From Chrysochromulina parva (Eukaryota > Haptophyta > Prymnesiales > Chrysochromulinaceae), in contig PJAB01001018.1 of assembly GCA_002887195.1 (NCBI GenBank), positions 1 through 18,128 on the forward strand: DNA of 18,128 nt. The letters are read 5' to 3'. This document shows, in pieces, positions 7,198 to 14,841 of the stretch (positions are counted from its first letter, which is position 1; the number at the start of each line of letters is the position of its first letter). The position numbers and the translations under genes are program-made. The notes under the pieces are model-generated. The model worked only from the letters and a program-made list of their open reading frames with translations. It was not told where the DNA came from and did no database searches.

Positions 7198-8430
7198 ATG
7201 CTCGCGGCTTTCGTCGTCGCGTCTGTGGGCGCCTGCCCATTGGCTGGGTCAGCGACCTCGTTTGACGCGTTTATAGAGGCAACGCAGTGCCAGTTGGCTG
7301 CTATGCGGCTCAACCTCAATGCGCTCCAAAGCTCCAAAGCTGCCACGAAGCATGCCGCGAAGCTGCACAGCTTGCTGGGCTCCTCGGGCGTGCTGCTGCC
7401 TGAGCAGGCCGAGCATCAGCACTCGGAGCATATTCGCCTGGAGCAAGCCTCTGTGGGCACGAACCCGCGCTCCCAAGCCGCCACGAAGCTGCATGCCACG
7501 AAGCCGCACAGTTTGCTGGGAACCTCGCATGTGCTGTTGCCCCTGCTGCCCGAGCAGGGCTCGGGGGACATATGGGGCGATCTGGGCTCGGGCTCGGGCG
7601 AGACATGGGGCGATCTGGGCTCCGGCGACGCACCTCCGTCGCCATCTTTATCAACAGTGCCCCCACTCCCTCCTCACCCTCACCCTCACCCTCAGCCCCT
7701 CTCCCGACCACACTCGCACCCACCCCAAGCCCCATCCCCGGGCGAAATGGGCTTGGGCTCGGTCGACGCACCCTCACCGCCACGATCTGCCCCGCCTCAC
7801 TCACCACCGCCTCATTTTCAACCTCCGTCACCTCCACCGCCATCCCCGTCGACTCCTCCACCGCCTACTCCATCAACACCAAGAGTCGAAATATTATTCA
7901 CCATCCAAGGCAATGAAGACTCCTTCAACCAAACTAGTTTCAAGATCGCGCTGGCGGCGGAACTCGGAAATGGCGTGCAACCGAGCAACATCACCCTCAC
8001 GTTCGGGCCCGCGTCAAGTCTTTCCGGCGAACGCCTCCGACTATTTCTGCGCCATCTACGCAGGCGTGCACGCCGCCGTGGTGGACATGCCGTTATGGCT
8101 GAAGACATCGCCGAGGGAAACTTAATCGTGGAGGCCAGCGTCGCCGTGGTCAGCGAGGCTCAGGAGCTGGCCGTAATGAGCGACCTGGCCTCTGAATCGG
8201 TGAGCGACCTGAGCTCTTCGCTCGGCGTCGTGGTGGTGTCGACGCCAGAAGTACAAGCGGTGTCAGGCGGGTCAGTCCCGGTCGGAGGACCCGCGCCACC
8301 AGCCTCAGATGAGTCGCCCGCGCGCATCGACGTAGGCATCACGCCTTTCATTCTCGCCGGGGCTTCCATTGCACTCTGTGCTAGCATGTGCCTCGTTCCG
8401 TACATTTGCGTGTATCCGCCGAAGAGGTGA
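7198..8430 (+). CDS. Pro-rich single-pass surface/membrane protein, 410 aa
   Basis: The first ATG is at 7198 and encodes a signal peptide (MLAAFVVASVGACPLAGSAT). Residues about 45-115 hold a duplicated segment with the pattern ATKxHAxKxHSLLGxSxVLLPEQ. Short repeats follow (GDIWGDLGSGSGETWGDLG), then a Pro/Ser/His stalk at about 138-228 (PPPHSPPPHF, PPSPPPPSPSTPPPP). A compact domain begins at VEILFTIQGNEDSFNQ and continues through SNITLTFGP to a VVVVSTPEV strand. It resembles the small SEA-like domains common in haptophyte and other algal surface proteins (from memory, unverified), and is interrupted by an Arg-rich segment (RLFLRHLRRRARRRGG). A C-terminal membrane helix (ITPFILAGASIALCASMCLVPYI) ends with a short basic tail. 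Likely a type I surface protein with a hydroxyproline-type stalk; its function is unknown. Confidence 0.7.
   Translation: MLAAFVVASVGACPLAGSATSFDAFIEATQCQLAAMRLNLNALQSSKAATKHAAKLHSLLGSSGVLLPEQAEHQHSEHIRLEQASVGTNPRSQAATKLHATKPHSLLGTSHVLLPLLPEQGSGDIWGDLGSGSGETWGDLGSGDAPPSPSLSTVPPLPPHPHPHPQPLSRPHSHPPQAPSPGEMGLGSVDAPSPPRSAPPHSPPPHFQPPSPPPPSPSTPPPPTPSTPRVEILFTIQGNEDSFNQTSFKIALAAELGNGVQPSNITLTFGPASSLSGERLRLFLRHLRRRARRRGGHAVMAEDIAEGNLIVEASVAVVSEAQELAVMSDLASESVSDLSSSLGVVVVSTPEVQAVSGGSVPVGGPAPPASDESPARIDVGITPFILAGASIALCASMCLVPYICVYPPKR
7339..7560 (+). repeat. Duplicated coding segment in the surface protein gene
   Basis: A segment at about 7339-7410 (GCTGCCACGAAGCATGCC through GTGCTGCTGCCTGAGCAG) recurs with divergence at about 7477-7560. 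The second copy gains a few codons (LLPLLPEQ against LLPEQ). This is an internal duplication kept in frame. Confidence 0.6.
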
Positions 8431-8550
8431 TAGGGCAAGGATTCCCCACTGGCACTCTGCCACTGATTGTGGATGAAGAAGCGGAGACGAATGCTCCCAG
8501 ATAGACTTTCCAGCCTTCAGTCTGTGGAATCCAGTGTCCCGAAACGATAA

Positions 8551-10776
8551 ATGTCGGCCGCCGGCCATGTGGACGGCAGATGGACCCCAATCGGCGCTCG
8601 GACAATGGCTCTGGCGCGCCAGTACAATCTCCGCCACGCAGCGGACAGCGCGACGAAAGGGCCGTCAGTAGATGACGAGGTGCTCAAGCATCGCACCGCA
8701 GCCCGCGGCCGGCACATTGACTGGTGCGTCTTGCCTCGCAGCCCACCCATTGCTGTGCCGTGCCGTTCATGCGCCGTTGATCTCACCAGCCGCCACCGGT
8801 TCGCGCGCAGGGTGGACGACCAGTTCAATTATACCTGCGTTGAAGTGGAGCCAGACCTGAGCGCCGATGGTGGTGCGTCACGCATGACGGGCGCCACAGC
8901 TCGCGACGTGCCTCCGGTCAACTGGGCAAAGACGATGGTCACGGAAGAGCCGGTCGTGCCGTCGTACGCAGACCCTGCTGCCTCTACGGCTTGGCACACA
9001 CGTGCATGCCAGCAGGCCCAGCGACCTGAAGCCAGGGGCGTCGGAGACGGCACATCGGCCGTCTACGAGGCCGGCTGCAGCAACGAGCCTGTCGAGGGAA
9101 GCGAAGACCCGCCGACGCGGCGCCAGCTGCTCTCGCTTGTGTCGCATCTGCAGGATCAACTCACGCGCGCACGCATCAAGCAGGAGGACTTGAGTGACTC
9201 CCTGCACACCTCCCAGGTTCACAGAGAGGCGGCGAGATACGTTTCCTCCGCTGCGCCCGCGCCTCTCCGGGCGGCGCCCACGACGGCGCCGAACGCTCCG
9301 CCGCCGCGCGTTTTTTTGGGTGGCGCAAGCCGCCCGCTGGTTTCGTCAGGGCCCCTCGCGGCGCCGTATCGGGCCATGGAAGGTCGATCCCTTGGCGAAT
9401 CTGCTCACTTGACAGACAGGCTGGCACGTGTCACAAACGGTCTGTACAGGCTTGCGGAGGAAGTGGAGGCAGAGGCGGCGGCCGTGCCAGCGGGCACGCC
9501 ATCCGCACTGCCGCACGCGGCGGCGGACGCCCGGCTTGCCCGGCGCGCACAGGCGGACCTCTGGCTGCACCAAGCGCTCGCAGCGCCGTACCAGCCGGTA
9601 GGCGAACACACGAGCAGGACGATCTCGGACAAAATCTCGACGACCACAGCTCTCGGGGAGGCGGTGGCGCTCGGTACGGCGCTCGGTGGAGCGGCGCGCG
9701 CGGAGGTAGCGAGAGAGCTCGACCAGTGGGTACTGGCGCCCAAGCCGTCGGCGGCCTCGCCACGCTCCGTGCTGGCGGAGACATCTCGTCGTGCGCCGCT
9801 GCCCTCCACAGTGAGCCCTCCACGGTGCGGCTTGGTTCCACCGCACGCTGGCGCGGCTGGCGCTGCGACGGCGAGCACGAACCGCTCTGCCGCCCCCGCG
9901 GCTGACGGCTACGCCTCGCCTCTGCCTTCCGGCGCGGCGCGCCCGCCTCTGACACCCGCAGCGGCGCTGGCCGTGCTCGATGGGTATGCTGCGGCCCTCA
10001 GCCCAAGCCGACAGGCCCACAAGCGCCTTGCACCGCCACCACCCTCCACCGTGATTCCAGACGAGCTGCCGCCCGACCCGAGGGCTGCCATGGCTGCAGT
10101 CGCCATTCTGGAGGCCGGGCTGCCGCCTTGGGGCGGCAGGTCCTCGATCGAGACCTCGGCCGCCGCTCCCCGCGACGCCGTCGAAATCCTCGCCGTCGCG
10201 CCTCAGGAGAGTGCTCGGTACATTGCGCACCAAGAGGCTCTGCGGCTGGCCGTCGACACGGGCGAGAAGAAGCTGCGCGATGCGATGGCGGCGAGAATCG
10301 AAGCTGAGCAACTTGCCGCCGACGCGGCGCGCAGCTCGGCGGCGGCCTCGAGAGCAGCGGAAGACCTTCGCACGCAGCTCATCGGCGCACGTCGACAGGC
10401 GAGCGACGCGATGGCCACCACGAAGATCGCTGAGCGTCGCACATCGTCGCTCGAGGCCGAGGTAGCCGCGTTGCGGGCACAGCTCGCTCGGAAGCACGCC
10501 GACGAGCAGGCGCTGCAGACGAAGCTGGCCGAGGCGACAGCGGCGCAGGCCCAGCAGCAAAGCCACTACGCGAGAAGGGAGAAGGAGATGCGCGCCGTGC
10601 AGCAGCGCGCGCTGGCGATGGTGCAGGCCATGCGCGGCGCCACCCAGTCACTCTCAGCACACTCGCAAGCGCACGCTCTGCTCGAGCGCCACTTTCGAGA
10701 GATCGAGGGCTCTCTGAGCGCTCCGCCGCTGGAGGAGGCGCCGTCTCGGGCGCCGCTAAGGGGGGCCAAGGCCTGA
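8551..10776 (+). CDS. Long coiled-coil protein of unknown function, 741 aa
   Basis: The ATG at 8551 (ATAAATGTC) is the first in the frame and the frame is clean to 10776. The N-terminal 100 residues contain a compact patch with LPRSPPIAVPCRSCAVDL and RFARRVDDQFNYTCVEVE. A short helical segment follows at about 188-230 (RRQLLSLVSHLQDQLTRARI). The middle is Ala/Pro-rich low complexity. Residues about 555-725 form a strong coiled coil with regular hydrophobic spacing (EAEVAALRAQLARKHADEQA and neighbours). There is no signal peptide, membrane segment or motor domain. I cannot name the family. A scaffold at the centrosome, basal body, Golgi or similar structure would be typical for this architecture, but nothing specific proves it. 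Confidence 0.7.
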   Translation: MSAAGHVDGRWTPIGARTMALARQYNLRHAADSATKGPSVDDEVLKHRTAARGRHIDWCVLPRSPPIAVPCRSCAVDLTSRHRFARRVDDQFNYTCVEVEPDLSADGGASRMTGATARDVPPVNWAKTMVTEEPVVPSYADPAASTAWHTRACQQAQRPEARGVGDGTSAVYEAGCSNEPVEGSEDPPTRRQLLSLVSHLQDQLTRARIKQEDLSDSLHTSQVHREAARYVSSAAPAPLRAAPTTAPNAPPPRVFLGGASRPLVSSGPLAAPYRAMEGRSLGESAHLTDRLARVTNGLYRLAEEVEAEAAAVPAGTPSALPHAAADARLARRAQADLWLHQALAAPYQPVGEHTSRTISDKISTTTALGEAVALGTALGGAARAEVARELDQWVLAPKPSAASPRSVLAETSRRAPLPSTVSPPRCGLVPPHAGAAGAATASTNRSAAPAADGYASPLPSGAARPPLTPAAALAVLDGYAAALSPSRQAHKRLAPPPPSTVIPDELPPDPRAAMAAVAILEAGLPPWGGRSSIETSAAAPRDAVEILAVAPQESARYIAHQEALRLAVDTGEKKLRDAMAARIEAEQLAADAARSSAAASRAAEDLRTQLIGARRQASDAMATTKIAERRTSSLEAEVAALRAQLARKHADEQALQTKLAEATAAQAQQQSHYARREKEMRAVQQRALAMVQAMRGATQSLSAHSQAHALLERHFREIEGSLSAPPLEEAPSRAPLRGAKA

Positions 10777-11327
10777 GCGGTCCTCCGAGGCGATGTGGGG
10801 AACCAAAGCGGGGTTGAAAGCGGGGACTCAGGCGCACGAAGCTGGAGCGTGGATGGGGGAGGGGGGGCGATCCGAGGGGCCGGCATCGACGATCATGCCG
10901 GGACAAACCAAACTGAAACTCCGCAGAGCCGCCAAAAATAGCAAATCTGAAACCATTGCACATTTGTAGCGAGAACGCCGCGCCCGAGCGCCACGCCGCA
11001 TCGCCGCTGAGCGCTGTCCCGCGCTGTATTCCTGATAAATCATAAAACCTGTGACGAGCTGAAATTTTGCTATTTTCGACTCAAGCATACGACCGTCGAC
11101 CCGTCGCCGCTCTCCGCTCGGCGCTCGGTCTCGCCCAGCCGCGGCTCGTCTCTCGCGTGTCGTTGTATTGCGCGGCAAGGTTGAAAGACTTCGCATCCGA
11201 TCACGTCAAGAGGGCGTGTCATGCTGCTGTCCAGGGCAGGCGAGCCCAATGGCAATGCGGTGGGGAGAGGGTGGTCTGCCTTCCATCGCCCGTCACATGC
11301 GCAGCACAGAAGCACCGCCGCATGCTC
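10777..11327. other. Intergenic region between convergent genes
   Basis: Between the ends of the coiled-coil gene and the tetraspanin-like gene; no gene is supported. It holds an AT-richer island at about 10930-11080 bounded by an 11-bp inverted repeat (AAAATAGCAAA at 10935-10945 and its complement at 11066-11076). It probably holds both 3' UTRs. Confidence 0.45.
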
Positions 11328-12472
11328 TCAGTCGCCGTGCGCCTCCTCCGCCGCCTGCTTGAGGACGAGCAGCTCGATCTTTCGTTGCTTCCTCTGCCTT
11401 TGGGCCACTGCTGCGCCGGAGCACGCGACGCACACGAAGAGCGCGAGGAGCAAGCAGTACGCCACGAGCGAGCCGAGCACGATGCGCGCTGCCTCGAGGG
11501 ATTGCAATCCGCATCAGAAGGAATCCGTGGGAATCCGTGGCCATCAGAGGCACTCAGGTGGGAATCAGAGGCAATCAGAGGCCATCAGAGGCAATCACCT
11601 GGGTGGAACAACTGAAGCTCGAGCGTCGTCTTGAGCGGCCGAGCGCACGCACAGAAGAGCCACGCCGTGTCGCCCACGTCCGGCGCGACGAGCGCACCGA
11701 AGGCTCCGCTCGACTGGGCAGTCGCCACGTCACGACGGCACGTACCGATCTCGGCCCAGAGATCGGATGGGCGGACGCTCGCCCCATCGCGGAAGCGCGC
11801 CGGCTGGAGGCACTGTGCGTTCACCCACGCAGCAAAGGGCGCCGACGACCCCTGCCGACAGCTGAGTATACTGGGGGGCGGTTCCACCTGCCCGTCTAGG
11901 GATGCAATGGCAGATCCGACGCCGGCGGGAGTGGGCGCGCAGAAGGCATACGCAGCGCCGAGCCCCACGTAGAGCGTGTGCAAGCTCTCGGACGAGGGAT
12001 CGTGCAGCCGCCAGCGGTGCCTTTCCCAATCATCCAGCACCCTCTGCGCGTCCGTGATCACAGAGAGTCCGCCCGCGGCGATCAAGAGAAGCAGCAAGAC
12101 GATCGGTCCGAAGAGGCACAGGCACTCCCTCTCATGCACGAGGGCGCCGACGAAGCCGAGGAGCGAGAGTAGCGCGGCGAACAGCCCGAGCACGATGCTG
12201 CTAACTGCCACCTCGCTCGCGTGGCCGCCAAAGCATATGGACATCCACAAAGTGTGCAAGACGATCCCCATCATCGTCGCGAACACCCCGAGAGCAAGTA
12301 AGGATAGGGCGCCGAGGCACACAATTGCGCGCGTCATGCGCTGCTTCGGGATCTGCTTCGCGTTTGGGATCTGCTTCGCGCCGAACTGGTCATTCTCCTC
12401 ATCCTCATCGTCGGGGTCGGGGTCTGTTGCACACGAGGCGCTGCTCCTGTGTGACATTCCTTCCAACGCGCT
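11328..12472 (-). CDS. Tetraspanin-like four-helix membrane protein (exons 2-3 of a likely three-exon gene)
   Basis: Spliced as complement(join(11328..11488, 11599..12472)). If translated alone, the first ATG is at 12457 (339 aa). Numbering from it: an acidic cytosolic head (about 12-22) with an AKQIPNAKQIP repeat, then helices at about 44-70, 83-107 and 113-135. A loop of about 150 residues with six Cys (173, 200, 216, 240, 269, 271) and a fourth helix (288-309, RIVLGSLVAYCLLLALFVCV) follow, ending in a basic tail. The order, the large Cys-containing loop before the last helix, and the FVGALVHERECLCLF stretch after helix 2 match tetraspanin layout (GxGAxxExxCLL). The diagnostic CCG of metazoan tetraspanins is absent, so I say tetraspanin-like. 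The fourth helix appears only after removing the 110-nt intron. The upstream neighbour shares its frame and may be the same gene. Confidence 0.68.
11489..11598 (-). other. Repeat-filled 110-nt intron in the tetraspanin-like gene
   Basis: Reading the minus strand, the donor is CCCAG|GTGATT at 11598 and the acceptor CTCGAGGCAG|CGCGC ends at 11489. The intron is phase 1 and splicing opens a frame that adds exactly one membrane helix and a tail. The intron is built largely of 10-bp units on the plus strand: GAATCCGTGG twice at 11521-11540, and AATCAGAGGC-type units at 11563-11592. Confidence 0.72.
11521..11592 (+). repeat. 10-bp tandem repeats inside the intron
   Basis: GAATCCGTGG occurs at 11521 and 11531. 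AATCAGAGGC occurs at 11563 and 11573, and CATCAGAGGC at 11583, with a further ATCAGAGGC at 11543. On the transcribed strand each unit reads GCCTCTGATT, which contains CTGAT, a possible branch-point sequence. Confidence 0.75.
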
Positions 12473-12529
12473 CTGTGAAGCACAGAAAGTCGTGGTGTGA
12501 AGTGAGTTTCTCCAGACAGACACTCACAC
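12473..12529 (-). other. Probable 57-nt intron containing the only in-frame stop
   Basis: On the minus strand, TTGATG|GTGTGAGTGT at 12529 and TTTCTGTGCTTCACAG|AGCGCG ending at 12473 look like a donor, pyrimidine-rich tract and acceptor. The length is a multiple of three and the phase is 0. The TGA at 12526-12524 that ends the upstream frame lies inside. A donor two bases later (GTGAGT) with acceptor CACAGAG also keeps the frame. Splicing would join the Ala-rich and tetraspanin-like parts into one protein of about 701 residues. Confidence 0.55.
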
Positions 12530-13600
12530 CATCAATCGAGCAGATTGGTTGATCTGTTCGAGGCATCTAGAGACCGCCGGATGACCAAAATCTGCCGCCG
12601 CGAGACGAAAGGCCGCCTCGAGGCGTGCTCCCTTCGCATTTGCCGATAAGTCGGCAAAAGCAGCCTCCTCGATCGGGGGCAGCGCCGCGGACATGTCGGA
12701 GGCGGCCTTTCGAATCGCCTGGTCGAGGCGCTGCGCCTTGGCCGAAGGGGTCCCCGGCATGCAATCGAGTAACCGGCAGAGGAGCTTTCGCAGCTTGAGC
12801 TGCACGACGGTGTCGCGGGTGTCGCCCAGATCGCCGACGCCAAGCGCGCCGCGCTTCGCCTTGAGGCACAGCTCGAGCAAGCCATCTCCTTCCGCGAGAT
12901 CCCAATAGAGGATGGACACAGGCACGAGGGACCACTTGAGCTCTTCACGGCGCAGTCCATACTTTCGGAGGAAGTCCTCCTGCGCGAGGGCGCGCGCCAC
13001 CTCTCCCTTTGAACCCCAGAGCAAGGACACGCCTTGCGTGAGCGCGAAGCCCGCGCCAAGCAGAGCATTCGACGGCACGGCGAGCGGCACGGCGACTATG
13101 CCCGCGATGCCGACCACTCCCACGGCGTTGCTCGTCGCGAAGCGGTGACCCCCGAGATCCCAGAGCGGCAATGCACCCGCCGGCCGAACGAGCACTGTGT
13201 CCCAGCCAATGCGCGCGGTGATGCCAGCAGTGATCAGGTGCTCTGACGCCTCGGCAATCGCGTGAAGCACGTGGCAGGCAGCGCGGTCACGCGGCAAGAG
13301 CTCCTCATCGGTGTTGATGGTGGCAAGCGTGCGAGGAGTAACTGGCACAGCGACTTCCTCAGCCACGGGTTGCGCCGTCAGAAGTGCACGAAGCCGCTCG
13401 GGACTTCGGCCAGGGAAGGCCGGGAGCTCCACACAGCAGCGACAGCTCCGCGAACAGTCTGCCGCTGCTGCCGCACACGCAGCAATGGCCGCCACGATGG
13501 CAGCGGCGGAGGCTGCACATGCTGCTCCGGCAGCAGCGGTGGCTGCAGCTGAGGCACCGACGGCCGCACCGGTGGCCAATGTCCCACGGGTAAATTCCAT
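12524..13600 (-). CDS. Ala-rich membrane protein of unknown family (358 aa, or exon 1 of a fused gene)
   Basis: The ATG at 13600 gives MEFTRGTLATGAAVGASAAA and a very Ala-rich hydrophobic segment to about residue 47, followed by a Cys cluster (DCSRSCRCC). That segment could be a membrane anchor or signal. A second hydrophobic stretch spans about 155-197 (NAVGVVGIAGIVAVPLAVP). The rest is a globular helical region with WDTVLVRPAGALPLWDLGG, KWSLVPVSILYWDLAEGDG and a Leu/Lys-rich C-terminal half. The family is not recognised. The frame stops at 12524-12526, only 66 bp before the ATG of the tetraspanin-like frame and in the same frame. A good intron covers this stop, so I favour one gene with coding exons 13600-12530, 12472-11599 and 11488-11328. 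As a stand-alone gene it would be 358 aa. Confidence 0.6.
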   Translation of the reverse strand: MEFTRGTLATGAAVGASAAATAAAGAACAASAAAIVAAIAACAAAAADCSRSCRCCVELPAFPGRSPERLRALLTAQPVAEEVAVPVTPRTLATINTDEELLPRDRAACHVLHAIAEASEHLITAGITARIGWDTVLVRPAGALPLWDLGGHRFATSNAVGVVGIAGIVAVPLAVPSNALLGAGFALTQGVSLLWGSKGEVARALAQEDFLRKYGLRREELKWSLVPVSILYWDLAEGDGLLELCLKAKRGALGVGDLGDTRDTVVQLKLRKLLCRLLDCMPGTPSAKAQRLDQAIRKAASDMSAALPPIEEAAFADLSANAKGARLEAAFRLAAADFGHPAVSRCLEQINQSARLMV

Positions 13601-14314
13601 GCTCAACTTGGCTTGGATTCTGGTTGGTCGGCCGCTCGCACTCTCACATCGTGTTCGTGCGAGCCGAGTTCCAAACTTCCAAACATGTCTTGTCGGAACC
13701 AACTTTTCCGAAAAGTCCCGTGAAGAAACGCTGGTCCGATAATAGAGGGGGATTTGTAGCACCACTCGGAATTTACCTACCCGATTTCTTCTTTCTAGGC
13801 ACTAGGGCCCGTGATCCCCTTTCAGGGCGCGGGTGGTTCCCCGATACTTAACCTGATACACCATACACGGGGGCCGCAGCTGTTGGGTCAAACTAGGTCA
13901 AACTGACGACCGGCCCCGTAGGGTAAACCATTTCCTATGGCTTTCCTACGTATACGAATTTATACGAATGACAGATCTTGACATTTACTTGACATCTGGA
14001 AGCTACGCAATGAAGCTACGCTCTCGGCCTTCGTCGCATCTTGGGGGCTCTTTAGGGGCTCTTCCTCTCGACACACACGCACTGTGTTAACTTATTGTTG
14101 GACTCGCTCGAAGACGACGTTCATAATTGCGTCAGACCCGCAAAAGGGTCGGAAGAGGAGCATTCCCCACAGGCCATGCGCATGCGCACAGTCGTCATGG
14201 TGCGCCCTCACCGGCCATATTGGTCAGATCTGCCTCACTCGCGGCGGCCCGAACTGACCCCAACCAATCCCACGTTCCATCTCAAAACCTCGTCGCGTTA
14301 CCCTGTCCTCAGTC
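13601..14314. other. Long noncoding stretch rich in short direct duplications
   Basis: No gene is seen in these 714 bp. The base composition is more AT-rich than in the neighbouring genes. From 13886 to 14063 six short words are each present twice at 10-13 bp spacing (separate entry). It contains the upstream region of the minus-strand gene starting at 13600 and the 3' region of the minus-strand gene ending at 14315. Confidence 0.5.
13886..14063. repeat. Cluster of six short direct duplications, period 10-13 bp
   Basis: GGTCAAACT is at 13886 and 13896; TTTCCTA at 13931 and 13942; TATACGAAT at 13951 and 13961. CTTGACAT is at 13977 and 13988; GAAGCTACGC at 13999 and 14012; GGGGCTCTT at 14044 and 14055. 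The words differ but the spacing is about one helical turn in each case. Confidence 0.7.
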
Positions 14315-14647
14315 TCATGCCGTGGGACGGCAGTGCTTGCATCTGCTGAGCTTGTATCCATCGCCACAACCCGGATCACAAACGGTGAATGCTGGTCCAG
14401 TGGCAACATTCACGTGCCCCGCTGTGCCGGACTGCGCCAGCGTCGGCGACGCTGAGATCTCGATTTTAGAGTCCGGCGGCGCGCAGTATTTGCAGCGCGC
14501 GAGCAGCTTGCCGTTATGCATGCAGCCGGGATCGCAGGGAATGAAGGGAGCCGCGACGCCGGACGTGGGCCTGATTGCTCCAGCCGTCGCCGTCATGCCG
14601 CGCCGGACCACTCGCTGCATCGAGAAGCCTCGAAAAGCTGTCGCCAT
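14315..14647 (-). CDS. Small, probably mitochondrial protein with duplicated four-Cys motif, 110 aa
   Basis: The ATG at 14647 opens MATAFRGFSMQRVVRRGMTA, a sequence with several Arg and no acidic residue, typical of a mitochondrial presequence. The mature part has two copies of one motif. Copy 1 is C38-x3-C42-x9-C52-x2-C55 (PCDPGCMHNGKLLARCKYC) and copy 2 is C90-x3-C94-x8-C103-x2-C106 (VCDPGCGDGYKLSRCKHC), the latter close to the C-terminus. Each has the four cysteines expected of a small zinc-binding knuckle. A 34-residue linker without Cys separates them. The duplication, start context and composition make this a real gene despite its size. I do not recognise the family; zinc or RNA binding is an inference. 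It is divergent from the RING gene, 194 bp between starts. Confidence 0.72.
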   Translation of the reverse strand: MATAFRGFSMQRVVRRGMTATAGAIRPTSGVAAPFIPCDPGCMHNGKLLARCKYCAPPDSKIEISASPTLAQSGTAGHVNVATGPAFTVCDPGCGDGYKLSRCKHCRPTA

Positions 14648-14841
14648 CCTTCCCAGAGCGTGGGAGGTGCGGCTGCCGAGAATTCGGTTTCGTCACACCT
14701 CTCGAAACGAGAAGAGGCCTCGAGCCCGTCGTGTGAATGGATCACGGAGTTGCTGCGCGATCGTCTGAGCGGTAGAGCGCTTAGCGTACTTTAGCGTACA
14801 ATTTTTGTATACGCTTTTCGCCAACGTAAAAGCGAGCACGA
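14648..14841. promoter_or_regulatory. Putative bidirectional promoter with TTAGCGTAC dimer
   Basis: These 194 bp lie between two divergent start codons. TTAGCGTAC occurs twice at exactly 10-bp spacing (14781 and 14791). The second copy runs into an imperfect inverted repeat GCGTACA-ATTTT-TGTATACGC, whose TGTATAC part is the most TATA-like sequence here, about 35 nt before the ATG at 14842. Confidence 0.42.

Noticed and set aside
7675..7696. CACCCT repeats resembling telomeric DNA
   Set aside because: They lack the TTAGGG/CCCTAA spacing and lie inside coding sequence, where they encode a Pro-His run of the stalk.
9346..10566. Minus-strand open frame of about 400 codons opposite the coiled-coil gene
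   Set aside because: Extremely Arg/Gly-rich composition typical of antisense of GC-rich coding DNA; the plus strand shows a regular coiled coil.
12524..12526. TGA read as selenocysteine or read-through between the two membrane frames
   Set aside because: No selenoprotein family context is visible, and a normal intron explains the in-frame TGA more simply.
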